Part shown: positions 1 through 6,123 of the stretch, piece by piece
Layout: each line of letters starts with the position of its first letter
Position numbering within the stretch: position 1 is the first letter of the stretch
Source: an uncultured Clostridia bacterium
Lineage (GTDB): Bacteria; Bacillota; Clostridia; Oscillospirales; CAG-272
DNA length: 6,124 nt
Reading direction: 5' to 3'
Assembly: GCA_904501765.1 (NCBI GenBank)
Contig: CAJGCM010000129.1
Span: 1-6,124 of the forward strand
Program-made: the position numbers and the translations under genes
The notes under the pieces: generated by a model
Told to the model about the DNA's origin: nothing
Seen by the model: the letters and a program-made list of their open reading frames with translations, nothing else
Databases searched by the model: none

Positions 1-1
1 A

Positions 2-406
2 TGCGCCTCATGTGGTGTATGTTATTCCTTCCCGAAGCCGTCGGACGTAAGGCGTGAGCCTGAAAAAATGATTCCCTCAAAGCCCGGCTTCAGATACAAA
101 TATTTGCTTGATGCCGCAGAAAAGGTTGACACGGGTGCCGTTGATCTCGAGAAAATAGCCGCTCACCATTCCTATCTTTATACTTTGGAGAACTTAAAGG
201 CGATATGCGGTGTCGGGGATAAGGTAGCCTCATGCGTGGCTCTTTTCGGATTCAGTAATTTAGAGGCTTTTCCCATAGACGTATGGATGAAGAGAGCGAT
301 AGACGAATATTTCGGAGGAAAGCTTGACCCTACCGCCCTTGGTGAGTTTGCCGGTGTGGCTCAGCAGTACATATTCCACTATGTAAGACATCTGTCGGGA
401 AATTGA
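2..406 (+). CDS. ogg: 8-oxoguanine DNA glycosylase (OGG family), 3' part only
   Basis: This is a base-excision repair enzyme of the HhH-GPD superfamily, expected to remove 8-oxoguanine from DNA and cut the strand by beta-elimination. The reading frame is open from base 2 to a TGA at 404-406, giving 134 visible residues. The start lies outside the window, and the ATG at 68 is only an internal methionine. The visible part carries the helix-hairpin-helix segment (ICGVGDKVASCVALFGF). Its lysine (codon 221-223) matches the catalytic Lys249 of human OGG1. Further on, FPIDVWMKR contains the conserved aspartate (codon 278-280, matching Asp268). The tail FAGVAQQYIFHYVRH is typical of bacterial OGG. 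Family members are usually about 270-300 residues, so roughly the N-terminal half is missing here because of the window edge, not because of a mutation. The gene converges on infB. Identity is by family motifs; substrate preference is inferred. Confidence 0.88.
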   Translation, partial: CASCGVCYSFPKPSDVRREPEKMIPSKPGFRYKYLLDAAEKVDTGAVDLEKIAAHHSYLYTLENLKAICGVGDKVASCVALFGFSNLEAFPIDVWMKRAIDEYFGGKLDPTALGEFAGVAQQYIFHYVRHLSGN

Positions 407-496
407 GCGCCGGGGAAGCATGACGCAAATCATTAAGACGATTCATTACCCGCATTTTAATACACGGCATACTGGCAATGGGAAAAACAAAAAAAT

Positions 497-541
497 AAAG
501 GCTGGGTCGGCTGCTTACGTTAAGCGGCTGACCCAGCCTTT
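497..541. terminator. Bidirectional intrinsic terminator between ogg and infB
   Basis: A 21-bp stem (497-517 with 521-541) closes on a 3-nt loop. The outer 12 bp (AAAGGCTGGGTC) are perfect. Two inner positions (509/529 and 512/526) are G-U pairs when read on the plus strand but become A-C mismatches on the minus strand. On the minus strand the hairpin is followed by an excellent U-tract (complement of 483-496, a run of seven T, then G, then five T), so it should stop the rimP-infB transcript. On the plus strand it is followed by TTTGTT, a weaker tail, and should stop ogg. The infB stop codon lies about 110 nt from the hairpin. In that stretch (542-652) I see only a weak short inverted repeat (620-632) and no gene. 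Confidence 0.9.
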
Positions 542-652
542 GTTATGCATAAAACAGGTTGGTTTGTGCGTTTTGCCAGGGCTATTCATGCGCCCATCGA
601 CTCTGCCAAGCCCGGCAAAGCCAATCATTGGCAACACTTAAAGCTAAGAGAA

Positions 653-3562
653 TTATCTCTTAACCTCTTCCATAATGAATGCTTCGAAGATATCGCCTTC
701 CTTGATGTCGTTGAACTTTTCAAGTCCGACACCGCATTCGTATCCGTCAGCAACCTCACGAACGTCGTCCTTGAAGCGGCGGAGGGAGGAAATCTTATCT
801 TCAAAAATAACGATACCGTCACGAACGATTCTTATCTCGGACTGTCTTGTAATCTTACCGTCCTTGATATAACAGCCCGCAATAGTTCCGACGTTTGGAA
901 CTCTGATTGTCTGGCGGACCTCTGCGTGACCGAGGAGAACCTCCTTGAAGGTAGGCGCAAGCATACCCTTCATAGCCGCCTCAACCTCGTCGATGATTTC
1001 ATAAATGATACGGTGAGTACGGATATCAACTCCGTTTCTCTCTGCGGAATCAAGCGCATTCTTATCGGGGCGAACGTTAAAGCCTACGATAATCGCATTA
1101 GATGCGGTAGCAAGCATAACGTCGGATTCGGTGATTCCTCCAACTGCGCTGTGGATTACGGAAACCTTAACCTCCTCGCCCGAAAGCTTGATAAGGGAAG
1201 CCTTAACAGCCTCCGCTGAGCCGGCAACGTCTGCCTTTACGATAATATTGAGAGTCTTCGTGCCTTCGGAAATCTGGTTAAACAAATCGTCAAGGTTAAC
1301 TCTTGCGTTTGCGGCGAGAATTTCCTGTCTTTGCTTCTCACGGCGCTCCTCCGCAAGCTCTCTTGCCATTCTCTCGTCCTCAACTGCGTTAAGCTCGTCA
1401 CCCGCCTGAGGAACGTCGTCAAGACCTATAATTTCAACGGGAACGGAGGGACCTGCGGTCTTAACGGTTCTGCCCTTGTCGTCTATCATGGCTCTTACAC
1501 GGCCAACTGCGTTACCGACGATAACGTAGTCACCCTGGTGAAGAGTACCGTTCTGAACGAGAACTGTGGCAACGGGGCCGCGGCCTCTGTCAAGCTTGGA
1601 TTCTATAACAAGACCTCTTGCACGCTTTGCGGGGTTAGCGCGAAGCTCCTTAACCTCTGCAACGAGAAGAACGCTCTCAAGAAGGTCCTCTATGCCCATA
1701 CCCGTGTGAGCAGAAACGGGAACGCATATAACGTCGCCGCCCCAAGCCTCGGGAACAAGCTCATACTGCGTCAGCTGATTAAGCACGTTGTCAGGGTTAG
1801 CTGCGGGTTTATCCATTTTGTTAATTGCTACTATAATGTCTATGCCTGCCGCCTTTGCGTGGCTGATAGCCTCAACGGTCTGGGGCATAACGCCGTCGTC
1901 TGCCGCAACTACGAGAATTGCTATATCGGTGGATTTAGCACCTCTCATACGCATAGCGGTGAACGCCTCGTGACCGGGGGTGTCAAGGAAGGTTATATCC
2001 TTGTCGTTAGCCTTTACACGGTATGCTCCGATAGCCTGGGTAATACCGCCGGCCTCGCCCTTGGTAACGCTTGTATGTCTGATTGCGTCAAGAATTGAGG
2101 TTTTACCGTGGTCAACGTGTCCCATAACGCAAACGACGGGCGCTCTCTCGACGATATCCTCAACGTTGTCTTCTGCCTCGGTGAAGAGCTTTTCTTCTTT
2201 GGTGATAACTATTTCACGGGTGACCTTGGCGCCGAATTCATCAGCGATAATCTCGGCTGTACCGTAATCCACCATGTCGTTAATAGTTTTCATTTCTCCC
2301 ATCATAAGGAGCTTCTTTATAACGTCGGCGGAGGTTTTCTTAAGTCTTACCGCAAGCTCACCGACGTTGATCTCGTCGGGCACTGTTATCTCAAGCTGCT
2401 TCTTTCTTGCCTTCTCGGCTTCCAGCTTCTTGATTCTTTCCTGAGCCGCCTTTTCCTTATCCTTTGCGCTCTTGGGATTCTGACCTCTGTTATCCTGTTT
2501 TTTGATTTTCTGCTTGGGAGGAGCCTTTGTGTCAGTTCCTCTTGCAATAGCGTAATACTGCTCGTTGTATCTTTCGTCGTATTTGGAAAGGTTAACGTCG
2601 GAGGTTCTCATATCCACCACACGGGTCTTGGGCGTATGCTCGTTGGTGCCCTCTGCGGAAATGTTTACTCCGCCGACAGCAGGCTCTTGCGCTCTGGGAG
2701 TGATAGTCTTGAACTGCTGCTTCTGGGGGCGCTTTTCCTCTCTCTTTTGAGGCTGGGGAGCTTGTGGCTTCTGTGTGTTTTCCGTATTCTTTGCTCTTGC
2801 CGCCTCTGCCTGCTTCTTTTCAAGAGCCGCAAGAGGTCCGTTTGTGCGTGCGGGCTGATTTGCCGCAGGAGCCTCGGGCTTTTTCGGCGGTTCGGGTTTT
2901 CTCTGAGGTTCGGGCTTCCTCTGAGGCTCGGGGCGTGAGCCGGGCTTTTTGTAGCCCTCGGCTTGCCTGTTCAGGTCCTCACGCCTCTTTGCAAAGGGAT
3001 CGAAGGTGGTCTGATCGTTGTATTTATTATAGGAAGGCTTTTCGCGGCGTCCCTGACCGTAATCCTGCGAGGGTCTTCTCTGAGTGTCTGAGCCTCTGTT
3101 ATTATTTCTGTCGCCACGGGGCGCATCGCCTCTCTGAGCTTCGCCTCTGCGGCCTGACGCATCAGCTCCCTGGGGGCGCTTTGCAGCATTCTGGTCCGAT
3201 ACCTTATGTATTCGGGTATCGGTTGCAGAAGCAGCCTCGTTTGCCTTGGGTGCGGGTTTTTCCTCTGATTTGAAAGTGGGCTTCTCCTCTGCCTTGGGGG
3301 CGGGCTTTTCCACCGCCTTGGGAGCGGGTTTAACCTCTGCTCTCTTGCAGCCGAGAGTAGCCTTGCCTTCGAGGTATGCGTCGATGTTTTTTATCTGGCG
3401 GGAGAGTGTGAGCTTCTGCATAAAGAGCTCGAACTCCTCCGTATCGAGGGTCGCACCAGTCTTTTTATCGAGCTTTAATTCGTTAGCGAAGATATCTATA
3501 ACGTCTTTGGATTTCATATTCAAATCCTTGGACAGCTGGGCAATCTTTATTGTTTGAGCCAT
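653..3562 (-). CDS. infB: Translation initiation factor IF-2
   Basis: IF-2 is a GTPase that places formyl-Met-tRNA on the 30S subunit and promotes 50S joining. The protein has 969 residues. Domains in order: a first IF2_N module (about 3-55); a long disordered Lys/Pro/Glu/Arg/Gln-rich linker (about 75-365); a charged helix (365-390); a second IF2_N module (about 390-442); the G domain (about 474-645) with P-loop GHVDHGKT at 481-488, GGITQ at 505-509, DTPGH at 527-531, NKMD at 581-584 and SAHTG at 617-621; beta-barrel domain II (about 646-735); domain III (about 770-870); and the C-terminal fMet-tRNA-binding domain (about 872-969). All GTPase motifs are intact. The start MAQTIKIAQL fits the family, although its Shine-Dalgarno is weak (GGTG at 3569-3572, 6-nt spacer). 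It is the last gene of the operon, and rbfA does not follow. Its length is at the long end for a Firmicute because of the linker. Confidence 0.98.
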   Translation of the reverse strand: MAQTIKIAQLSKDLNMKSKDVIDIFANELKLDKKTGATLDTEEFELFMQKLTLSRQIKNIDAYLEGKATLGCKRAEVKPAPKAVEKPAPKAEEKPTFKSEEKPAPKANEAASATDTRIHKVSDQNAAKRPQGADASGRRGEAQRGDAPRGDRNNNRGSDTQRRPSQDYGQGRREKPSYNKYNDQTTFDPFAKRREDLNRQAEGYKKPGSRPEPQRKPEPQRKPEPPKKPEAPAANQPARTNGPLAALEKKQAEAARAKNTENTQKPQAPQPQKREEKRPQKQQFKTITPRAQEPAVGGVNISAEGTNEHTPKTRVVDMRTSDVNLSKYDERYNEQYYAIARGTDTKAPPKQKIKKQDNRGQNPKSAKDKEKAAQERIKKLEAEKARKKQLEITVPDEINVGELAVRLKKTSADVIKKLLMMGEMKTINDMVDYGTAEIIADEFGAKVTREIVITKEEKLFTEAEDNVEDIVERAPVVCVMGHVDHGKTSILDAIRHTSVTKGEAGGITQAIGAYRVKANDKDITFLDTPGHEAFTAMRMRGAKSTDIAILVVAADDGVMPQTVEAISHAKAAGIDIIVAINKMDKPAANPDNVLNQLTQYELVPEAWGGDVICVPVSAHTGMGIEDLLESVLLVAEVKELRANPAKRARGLVIESKLDRGRGPVATVLVQNGTLHQGDYVIVGNAVGRVRAMIDDKGRTVKTAGPSVPVEIIGLDDVPQAGDELNAVEDERMARELAEERREKQRQEILAANARVNLDDLFNQISEGTKTLNIIVKADVAGSAEAVKASLIKLSGEEVKVSVIHSAVGGITESDVMLATASNAIIVGFNVRPDKNALDSAERNGVDIRTHRIIYEIIDEVEAAMKGMLAPTFKEVLLGHAEVRQTIRVPNVGTIAGCYIKDGKITRQSEIRIVRDGIVIFEDKISSLRRFKDDVREVADGYECGVGLEKFNDIKEGDIFEAFIMEEVKR
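2873..2932 (-). repeat. Six-residue tandem repeat in the IF-2 linker
   Basis: Residues 211-230 of IF-2 read PEPQRK, PEPQRK, PEPPKK, PE: an 18-bp period repeated about three times within the disordered linker. The repeats are clear at protein level and visible as a repeated GGTTCGGGYTTYCTCTGA-like unit on the plus strand. Such arrays expand and contract easily. No function beyond a flexible basic linker is indicated. Confidence 0.8.
3236..3331 (-). repeat. Eight-residue tandem repeat (x4) in the IF-2 linker
   Basis: Residues 78-109 of IF-2 are four consecutive 8-residue units: KPAPKAVE, KPAPKAEE, KPTFKSEE, KPAPKANE. The 24-bp DNA units are similar but diverged (third-base changes and one clearly drifted unit), so the array is not a recent duplication. 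It lies just after the first IF2_N module, where IF-2 proteins tolerate low-complexity sequence. Confidence 0.85.
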
Positions 3563-3574
3563 TTAATTCACCAG

Positions 3575-3599
3575 TTTTTTGAGATAAATTCTCAAAAAA
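3575..3599 (-). other. AT-rich inverted repeat between ylxQ and infB
   Basis: A perfect 10-bp inverted repeat (TTTTTTGAGA at 3575-3584, TCTCAAAAAA at 3590-3599) with a 5-nt loop lies in the 47-nt ylxQ-infB spacer. On the transcript it ends two bases before the weak infB ribosome binding site (GGTG, 3569-3572). There is no U-tract after it, so it is a poor terminator. It could be an RNA-processing site or modulate infB translation. This role is inference; only the repeat itself is seen. Confidence 0.55.
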
Positions 3600-3609
3600 T
3601 CCTTTCGTA

Positions 3610-3933
3610 TTATTTATGCCCCTCTATTGCTTTAAGTATTTCTTTTGCGAAATTATCGTCGGTGACGGAAACACAAACGGGGGCGTATGTCTTTCCGACT
3701 ACCTCGCCGAGTTTTTCGGATTCTGTGCTTATGATTGCTGTTTTTACACCGTAAAATTCACTCTTATAAAGAAGTTTTTTCTTCGTGCCCTCGGAGGCAT
3801 CTGCACATATCAAAATAAGCCTTGCGTCCTTTGCCATTGATTTACAGACAGAGTCTGTACCGAACACGAGCTTTCCCGCTCTCATAGCGAATCCAAGCAT
3901 TCCGAAGAGTCTTGTGTTTTCCGAGTCCTTCAT
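3610..3933 (-). CDS. ylxQ: YlxQ, L7Ae-family RNA-binding protein
   Basis: This is a 107-residue single-domain protein of the ribosomal L7Ae/L30e/Gadd45 fold, the family that binds kink-turns in RNA; its exact target in bacteria is not settled. Recognisable parts are LGFAMRAGKLVFGTDSV (13-29), the core strand and following loop LILICADASEGTKKKL (39-54) and KLGEVVGK (74-81), all at the positions expected for YlxQ. The length is normal (about 100 residues). The start ATG overlaps the ylxR stop as ATGA (3930-3933), and a good Shine-Dalgarno AGGAG (3942-3946, 8-nt spacer) lies inside the end of ylxR, so translation is probably coupled. The position between ylxR and infB is the standard Firmicute arrangement and supports the assignment. 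Confidence 0.93.
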   Translation of the reverse strand: MKDSENTRLFGMLGFAMRAGKLVFGTDSVCKSMAKDARLILICADASEGTKKKLLYKSEFYGVKTAIISTESEKLGEVVGKTYAPVCVSVTDDNFAKEILKAIEGHK

Positions 3934-4199
3934 ACAGAAAGCTCCTCTTCAAGTCTTGCGTAAACCTCGTCGGGAATCTGACATTCCAGAGATTTTTCAA
4001 GACGAGCCCCACGCCGTGCCTTCTTAAGGCATGAGAGGGAGTTGCAAAGATATGCGCCTCTGCCCGAAAGCTTGCCTGTGGTGTCAAGGCTGATTTCGGA
4101 GGAGGGGAGTCTTACTATTCTTATGAGGGTTGATTTCGGAAAATGCTCTCCGCACCCTGTGCATCTTCGGGTGGGTATTTTTTTGGGAGTGTTAGCCAT
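3930..4199 (-). CDS. ylxR: YlxR / RnpM (DUF448), RNase P modulator family
   Basis: This is an 89-residue basic RNA-binding protein of the YlxR family. The Bacillus subtilis member, renamed RnpM, binds the RNase P RNA and modulates its activity; whether this protein does the same is inferred. Family signatures are IPTRRCTGC near the N-terminus (8-16), a strand with LIRIVRLPSSEISLDTTGK (25-43) and the hallmark GRGAYLC (46-52). Four cysteines are arranged as C13-x2-C16 and C52-x4-C57, which could hold a metal. B. subtilis YlxR, as I recall it, lacks this arrangement, but other members have it. The start lies only 3 nt after the nusA stop and has no convincing Shine-Dalgarno, so translation probably relies on ribosomes finishing nusA. 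Its stop overlaps the ylxQ start. Confidence 0.94.
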   Translation of the reverse strand: MANTPKKIPTRRCTGCGEHFPKSTLIRIVRLPSSEISLDTTGKLSGRGAYLCNSLSCLKKARRGARLEKSLECQIPDEVYARLEEELSV

Positions 4200-4202
4200 A
4201 AT

Positions 4203-5234
4203 TTACGCTTTTATGTCTATCTTACAGCCTGTAAGTCTTGCGGCAAGCTTTGCGTTCTGACCTTCCTTACCGATAGCCAGGGAAAGCTGCTCAGGAGCAA
4301 CGATAACCTTACAGGTGCGCTCGTCTTCGACAGTAACCGAAATAGCCTTTGCGGGGGAAAGAGCCGCGCCGACAAATTCCGCTATATCATCGCTGTACTT
4401 AATTATATCAACCTTCTCGTCGCCGATTTCGTCGAGAATTGCCGAAATTCTCGTTCCGTTCTTACCAACGCAGGAGCCGATAGCGTCAACGTTCTCATCT
4501 CTTGACATAACCGCAATCTTGGAGCGGCTGCCCGCTTCTCTGGAAACGCCCTTTATAACAATGGTTCCGTCCTGAATTTCGGGAATTTCAAGCTCGAAAA
4601 GACGCTTGATAAAGTTGGGGTGTATTCTTGAGAGGGTAACTATGGGGCCTCTTGTTTCTCCGGTCTTAACCTCGGAGATAAATACCTTGATTCTATCGCC
4701 TACGTCGAATATCTCACCGGGAATCTGCTCTCCCTTAAGAAGGGTTGCATAGCCTGTTCCCGTATCGAGAATAAGGTTTCCTGTGGAGTTATCAACCTTG
4801 TCAACCACTGCGGTGATAATCTCTTCCTTCTTCTCTTCATATTCTCTCGTCTGTCTTTCACGCTCTGCATCTCTTATAGCCTGAATTATCATCTGCTTTC
4901 CGTTCTGAGCGGAGAGGCGGCGGAAATTCTTTGTGTCAAGCTTTGTTTCAACGAAGCCTCCCAGCTTGTTTCTGCGGCTGAGAGCCTTAGCCTCGGAGAG
5001 GGAAATCTGGCACTTGGGGTCCTCTACCTCACCGTCAGCAACGACCTCGCGGCGCTGGAACACCTTAAAATCGTTCTTCGCAAAATCCAGTTGCACTCTG
5101 ATAACTGTGGTAGCGCCAAGCTCTCTTCTGCAAGCGTTAGCCAAAGCGCTTTCGATTTTTGCAATCATATACTCCTTTGGAATACCCTTTTCCTTTTCGA
5201 GCAGGTCCAGGGCGTTGAAGAAATCTGCGTTCAT
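4203..5234 (-). CDS. nusA: Transcription termination/antitermination factor NusA
   Basis: NusA binds RNA polymerase and the nascent RNA, and affects pausing, intrinsic termination and antitermination. The protein has 343 residues. Domains in order: the N-terminal polymerase-binding domain (about 1-125, beginning NADFFNALDLLEKEKGI); the S1 domain (about 135-200); KH1 (about 205-275, with GSRSKIAV at 235-242); and KH2, seen in LSLAIGKEGQNAKLAARLTG at 317-336. The VGKNGTR motif at 256-262 is part of the KH region. It ends right after KH2, as is normal for Firmicutes, and lacks the acidic repeats of the E. coli protein. The ribosome binding site AAAAGG (5240-5245, 5-nt spacer) supports the start. 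A 71-nt spacer separates it from rimP, while ylxR follows after 3 nt. Confidence 0.98.
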   Translation of the reverse strand: MNADFFNALDLLEKEKGIPKEYMIAKIESALANACRRELGATTVIRVQLDFAKNDFKVFQRREVVADGEVEDPKCQISLSEAKALSRRNKLGGFVETKLDTKNFRRLSAQNGKQMIIQAIRDAERERQTREYEEKKEEIITAVVDKVDNSTGNLILDTGTGYATLLKGEQIPGEIFDVGDRIKVFISEVKTGETRGPIVTLSRIHPNFIKRLFELEIPEIQDGTIVIKGVSREAGSRSKIAVMSRDENVDAIGSCVGKNGTRISAILDEIGDEKVDIIKYSDDIAEFVGAALSPAKAISVTVEDERTCKVIVAPEQLSLAIGKEGQNAKLAARLTGCKIDIKA

Positions 5235-5305
5235 TTTTTCCTTTTACCGTCCGTAAAAATACGGTCCTTTCGTTTTAGTTGAAATTTATATTTATTTAAT
5301 TATTT
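5235..5305 (-). other. rimP-nusA spacer, AT-rich with a small hairpin
   Basis: This 71-nt spacer is the longest gap inside the operon. The part next to rimP is very AT-rich. Close to nusA is a short hairpin (CCGTA at 5251-5255 with TACGG at 5260-5264, loop of four A on the plus strand) just upstream of the nusA Shine-Dalgarno. I see no convincing promoter: a TATAAA-like box is present but lacks a -35 at proper distance. No terminator is apparent. Confidence 0.3.
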
Positions 5306-5767
5306 TCAGTCTTCAAAATACACGGTTCTGAGCTTTGATATGTCGCTCTTCGGAATTTCGTACTTGACGTCGCCGACGGATAATGTGACGAGCCCGTTTG
5401 AGAAAGCATCGAGGATGCCGGTTATGGATTTCATACCATCTCTGGGGGCAAAGAATTTTGCTTCAATCTTCTGACCTACGGAGAGCGAAATATGCTCGTC
5501 GCATTTCAGCTCTCTCTCAATTCCGGGGGAGGAAACCTCTAAATAGTAAAAGCCTTCGATTGGGTCGCATTCGTCAAGAATCGGGTCGATGGCCCTGTGA
5601 ACGCGCTCGCAGTCCTCAATACCTATGCCCTCGTCGGAATCAATAGTGATTTCCAGGTGGTAGTCTGCGCCTATTTTAGAGTAGGTTATATCCCAGATTC
5701 GATAGCCTAATTCGGCAACGCAATCGGAAATTGCCTCTCTTACGGTTTCTTTTACGCTCTTTTTCAT
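5306..5767 (-). CDS. rimP: Ribosome maturation factor RimP
   Basis: RimP is a cytoplasmic assembly factor for the 30S subunit, acting at the S12 region before it joins the mature particle. The protein has 153 residues, the usual family length. The N-terminal alpha/beta domain (about 1-85) includes GYRIWDITYSK (21-31), LEITIDSDEGIGIEDCERVH (38-57) and the strongest family signature YYLEVSSPGIERELK (74-88). The C-terminal SH3-like barrel (about 90-150) follows with VGQKIEAKFF and KYEIPKSDISKLRTV. The start has a good Shine-Dalgarno (AAAGGG at 5774-5779, 6-nt spacer). It is the first gene of the rimP-nusA-ylxR-ylxQ-infB operon, and the promoter lies about 120 nt upstream. Nothing appears truncated. 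Confidence 0.96.
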   Translation of the reverse strand: MKKSVKETVREAISDCVAELGYRIWDITYSKIGADYHLEITIDSDEGIGIEDCERVHRAIDPILDECDPIEGFYYLEVSSPGIERELKCDEHISLSVGQKIEAKFFAPRDGMKSITGILDAFSNGLVTLSVGDVKYEIPKSDISKLRTVYFED

Positions 5768-5834
5768 TTCTTACCCTTTCTCGCTTTTTTAACAAGCGCT
5801 CGGCGGCGTGCGCCCCTTCCTTTTTACAACAAAT

Positions 5835-5860
5835 GAAGAGTGACCCGAAAGCCACTCTTC
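5835..5860 (-). promoter_or_regulatory. UUCG-capped leader hairpin upstream of rimP
   Basis: Read on the minus strand, GAAGAGTG and CACTCTTC form a perfect 8-bp stem. The inner GCT-TTCG-GGT adds three more pairs (G-U, C-G, U-G) around a UUCG tetraloop. On the plus strand two of these inner pairs become mismatches, so the structure suits the minus-strand transcript. It lies about 20 nt after the likely transcription start of the operon and about 68 nt before rimP. The tail ATTTGTTGT is T-rich but interrupted, so it is a moderate terminator at best. It could stop readthrough from the upstream gene, or act as a leader attenuator; the sequence does not decide between these. Confidence 0.6.
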
Positions 5861-5885
5861 TTGCATACACTATTTAACTATACAT

Positions 5886-5913
5886 ATTATAACATATATT
5901 CTTAAAAAATCAA
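5886..5913 (-). promoter_or_regulatory. Sigma-A-type promoter of the rimP operon
   Basis: On the minus strand a perfect -10 TATAAT (5886-5891) is preceded by TG one base upstream (extended -10, 5893-5894). A -35-like TTGATT (5908-5913, four of six matches to TTGACA) lies 16 nt upstream. The surroundings are AT-rich. Transcription would begin near 5878-5880, giving a leader of about 110 nt that contains the hairpin at 5835-5860. Confidence 0.75.
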
Positions 5914-5970
5914 TACCTTTTCGAAAAAATTTATGTTATAGCTGCTTTTTTGTGCGGGAAAAGCTCTGCT

Positions 5971-6123
5971 TTAATCAAATTCTGCGCCGTCTTTAAGAAT
6001 CGGGTCGGTTTTTCGCCACGAATTCTTTTTCTTAAAAGAGCCTCTTTTTGACGCCTTGGCATATTCACGCATAGCGTCCTCCAAATCCTCGGTAATCCTT
6101 TGCCTGATAAGCTCAAGGTCGTG
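5971..6123 (-). CDS. C-terminal end of an unrecognised protein (partial)
   Basis: On the minus strand a frame enters from the right edge at 6123 and runs 50 codons to a TAA at 5971-5973. I do not recognise the protein. It begins with a segment that looks like a charged amphipathic helix (LIRQRITEDLEDAMREYA), continues with a basic stretch (SKRGSFKKKNSWRK) and ends TDPILKDGAEFD. Codon use resembles the neighbouring genes, with many GAG, GAC, AAG and CTT codons, which favours this frame over a competing 61-codon frame on the same strand at 5931-6116. It has the same direction as the rimP operon, but the promoter at 5886-5913 lies in the gap, so it is probably a separate transcription unit. No clear strong terminator directly follows the stop; the nearest candidate is the hairpin at 5835-5860. 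Confidence 0.6.
   Translation of the reverse strand, partial: HDLELIRQRITEDLEDAMREYAKASKRGSFKKKNSWRKTDPILKDGAEFD

Noticed and set aside
1..70. Possible frameshift at the left end of ogg (atypical residues before GFRYKYL)
   Set aside because: The frame stays open to base 2, YSFPKP matches the family's YxFP motif, and its spacing to GFR is near normal. Both other plus-strand frames hit stops within this stretch.
420..641. Plus-strand open frame after ogg
   Set aside because: It runs through the terminator stem, has no ribosome binding site and no protein-like features.
2609..2611. Internal start in infB that could give a short IF-2 isoform
   Set aside because: The Met318 codon has a GG-rich stretch only 2 nt upstream, too close for a good Shine-Dalgarno, and nothing else supports internal initiation.
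545..2938. Long plus-strand open frames opposite infB (545-1219, 1331-2098, 2108-2938, 2764-3273)
   Set aside because: They lie wholly or mostly antisense to a fully convincing IF-2 gene, have odd compositions (Leu/Ser/Cys/Asn-rich) and carry no recognisable domain. They reflect the codon bias of infB.
4203..4260. NusA looks short compared with E. coli
   Set aside because: Firmicute NusA normally ends after KH2, so 343 residues is the expected form and not a truncation.
5235..5930. Kink-turn target for YlxQ in the operon leaders
   Set aside because: I looked for a bulged stem with tandem G-A pairs in the rimP and nusA leaders and in the ylxQ-infB spacer and found none that fits.
5931..6116. 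61-codon minus-strand frame beginning MSLSGKGLPR
   Set aside because: It overlaps the better frame 5971-6123, which stays open to the window edge and has neighbour-like codon use. The shadow frame has no ribosome binding site or family resemblance.
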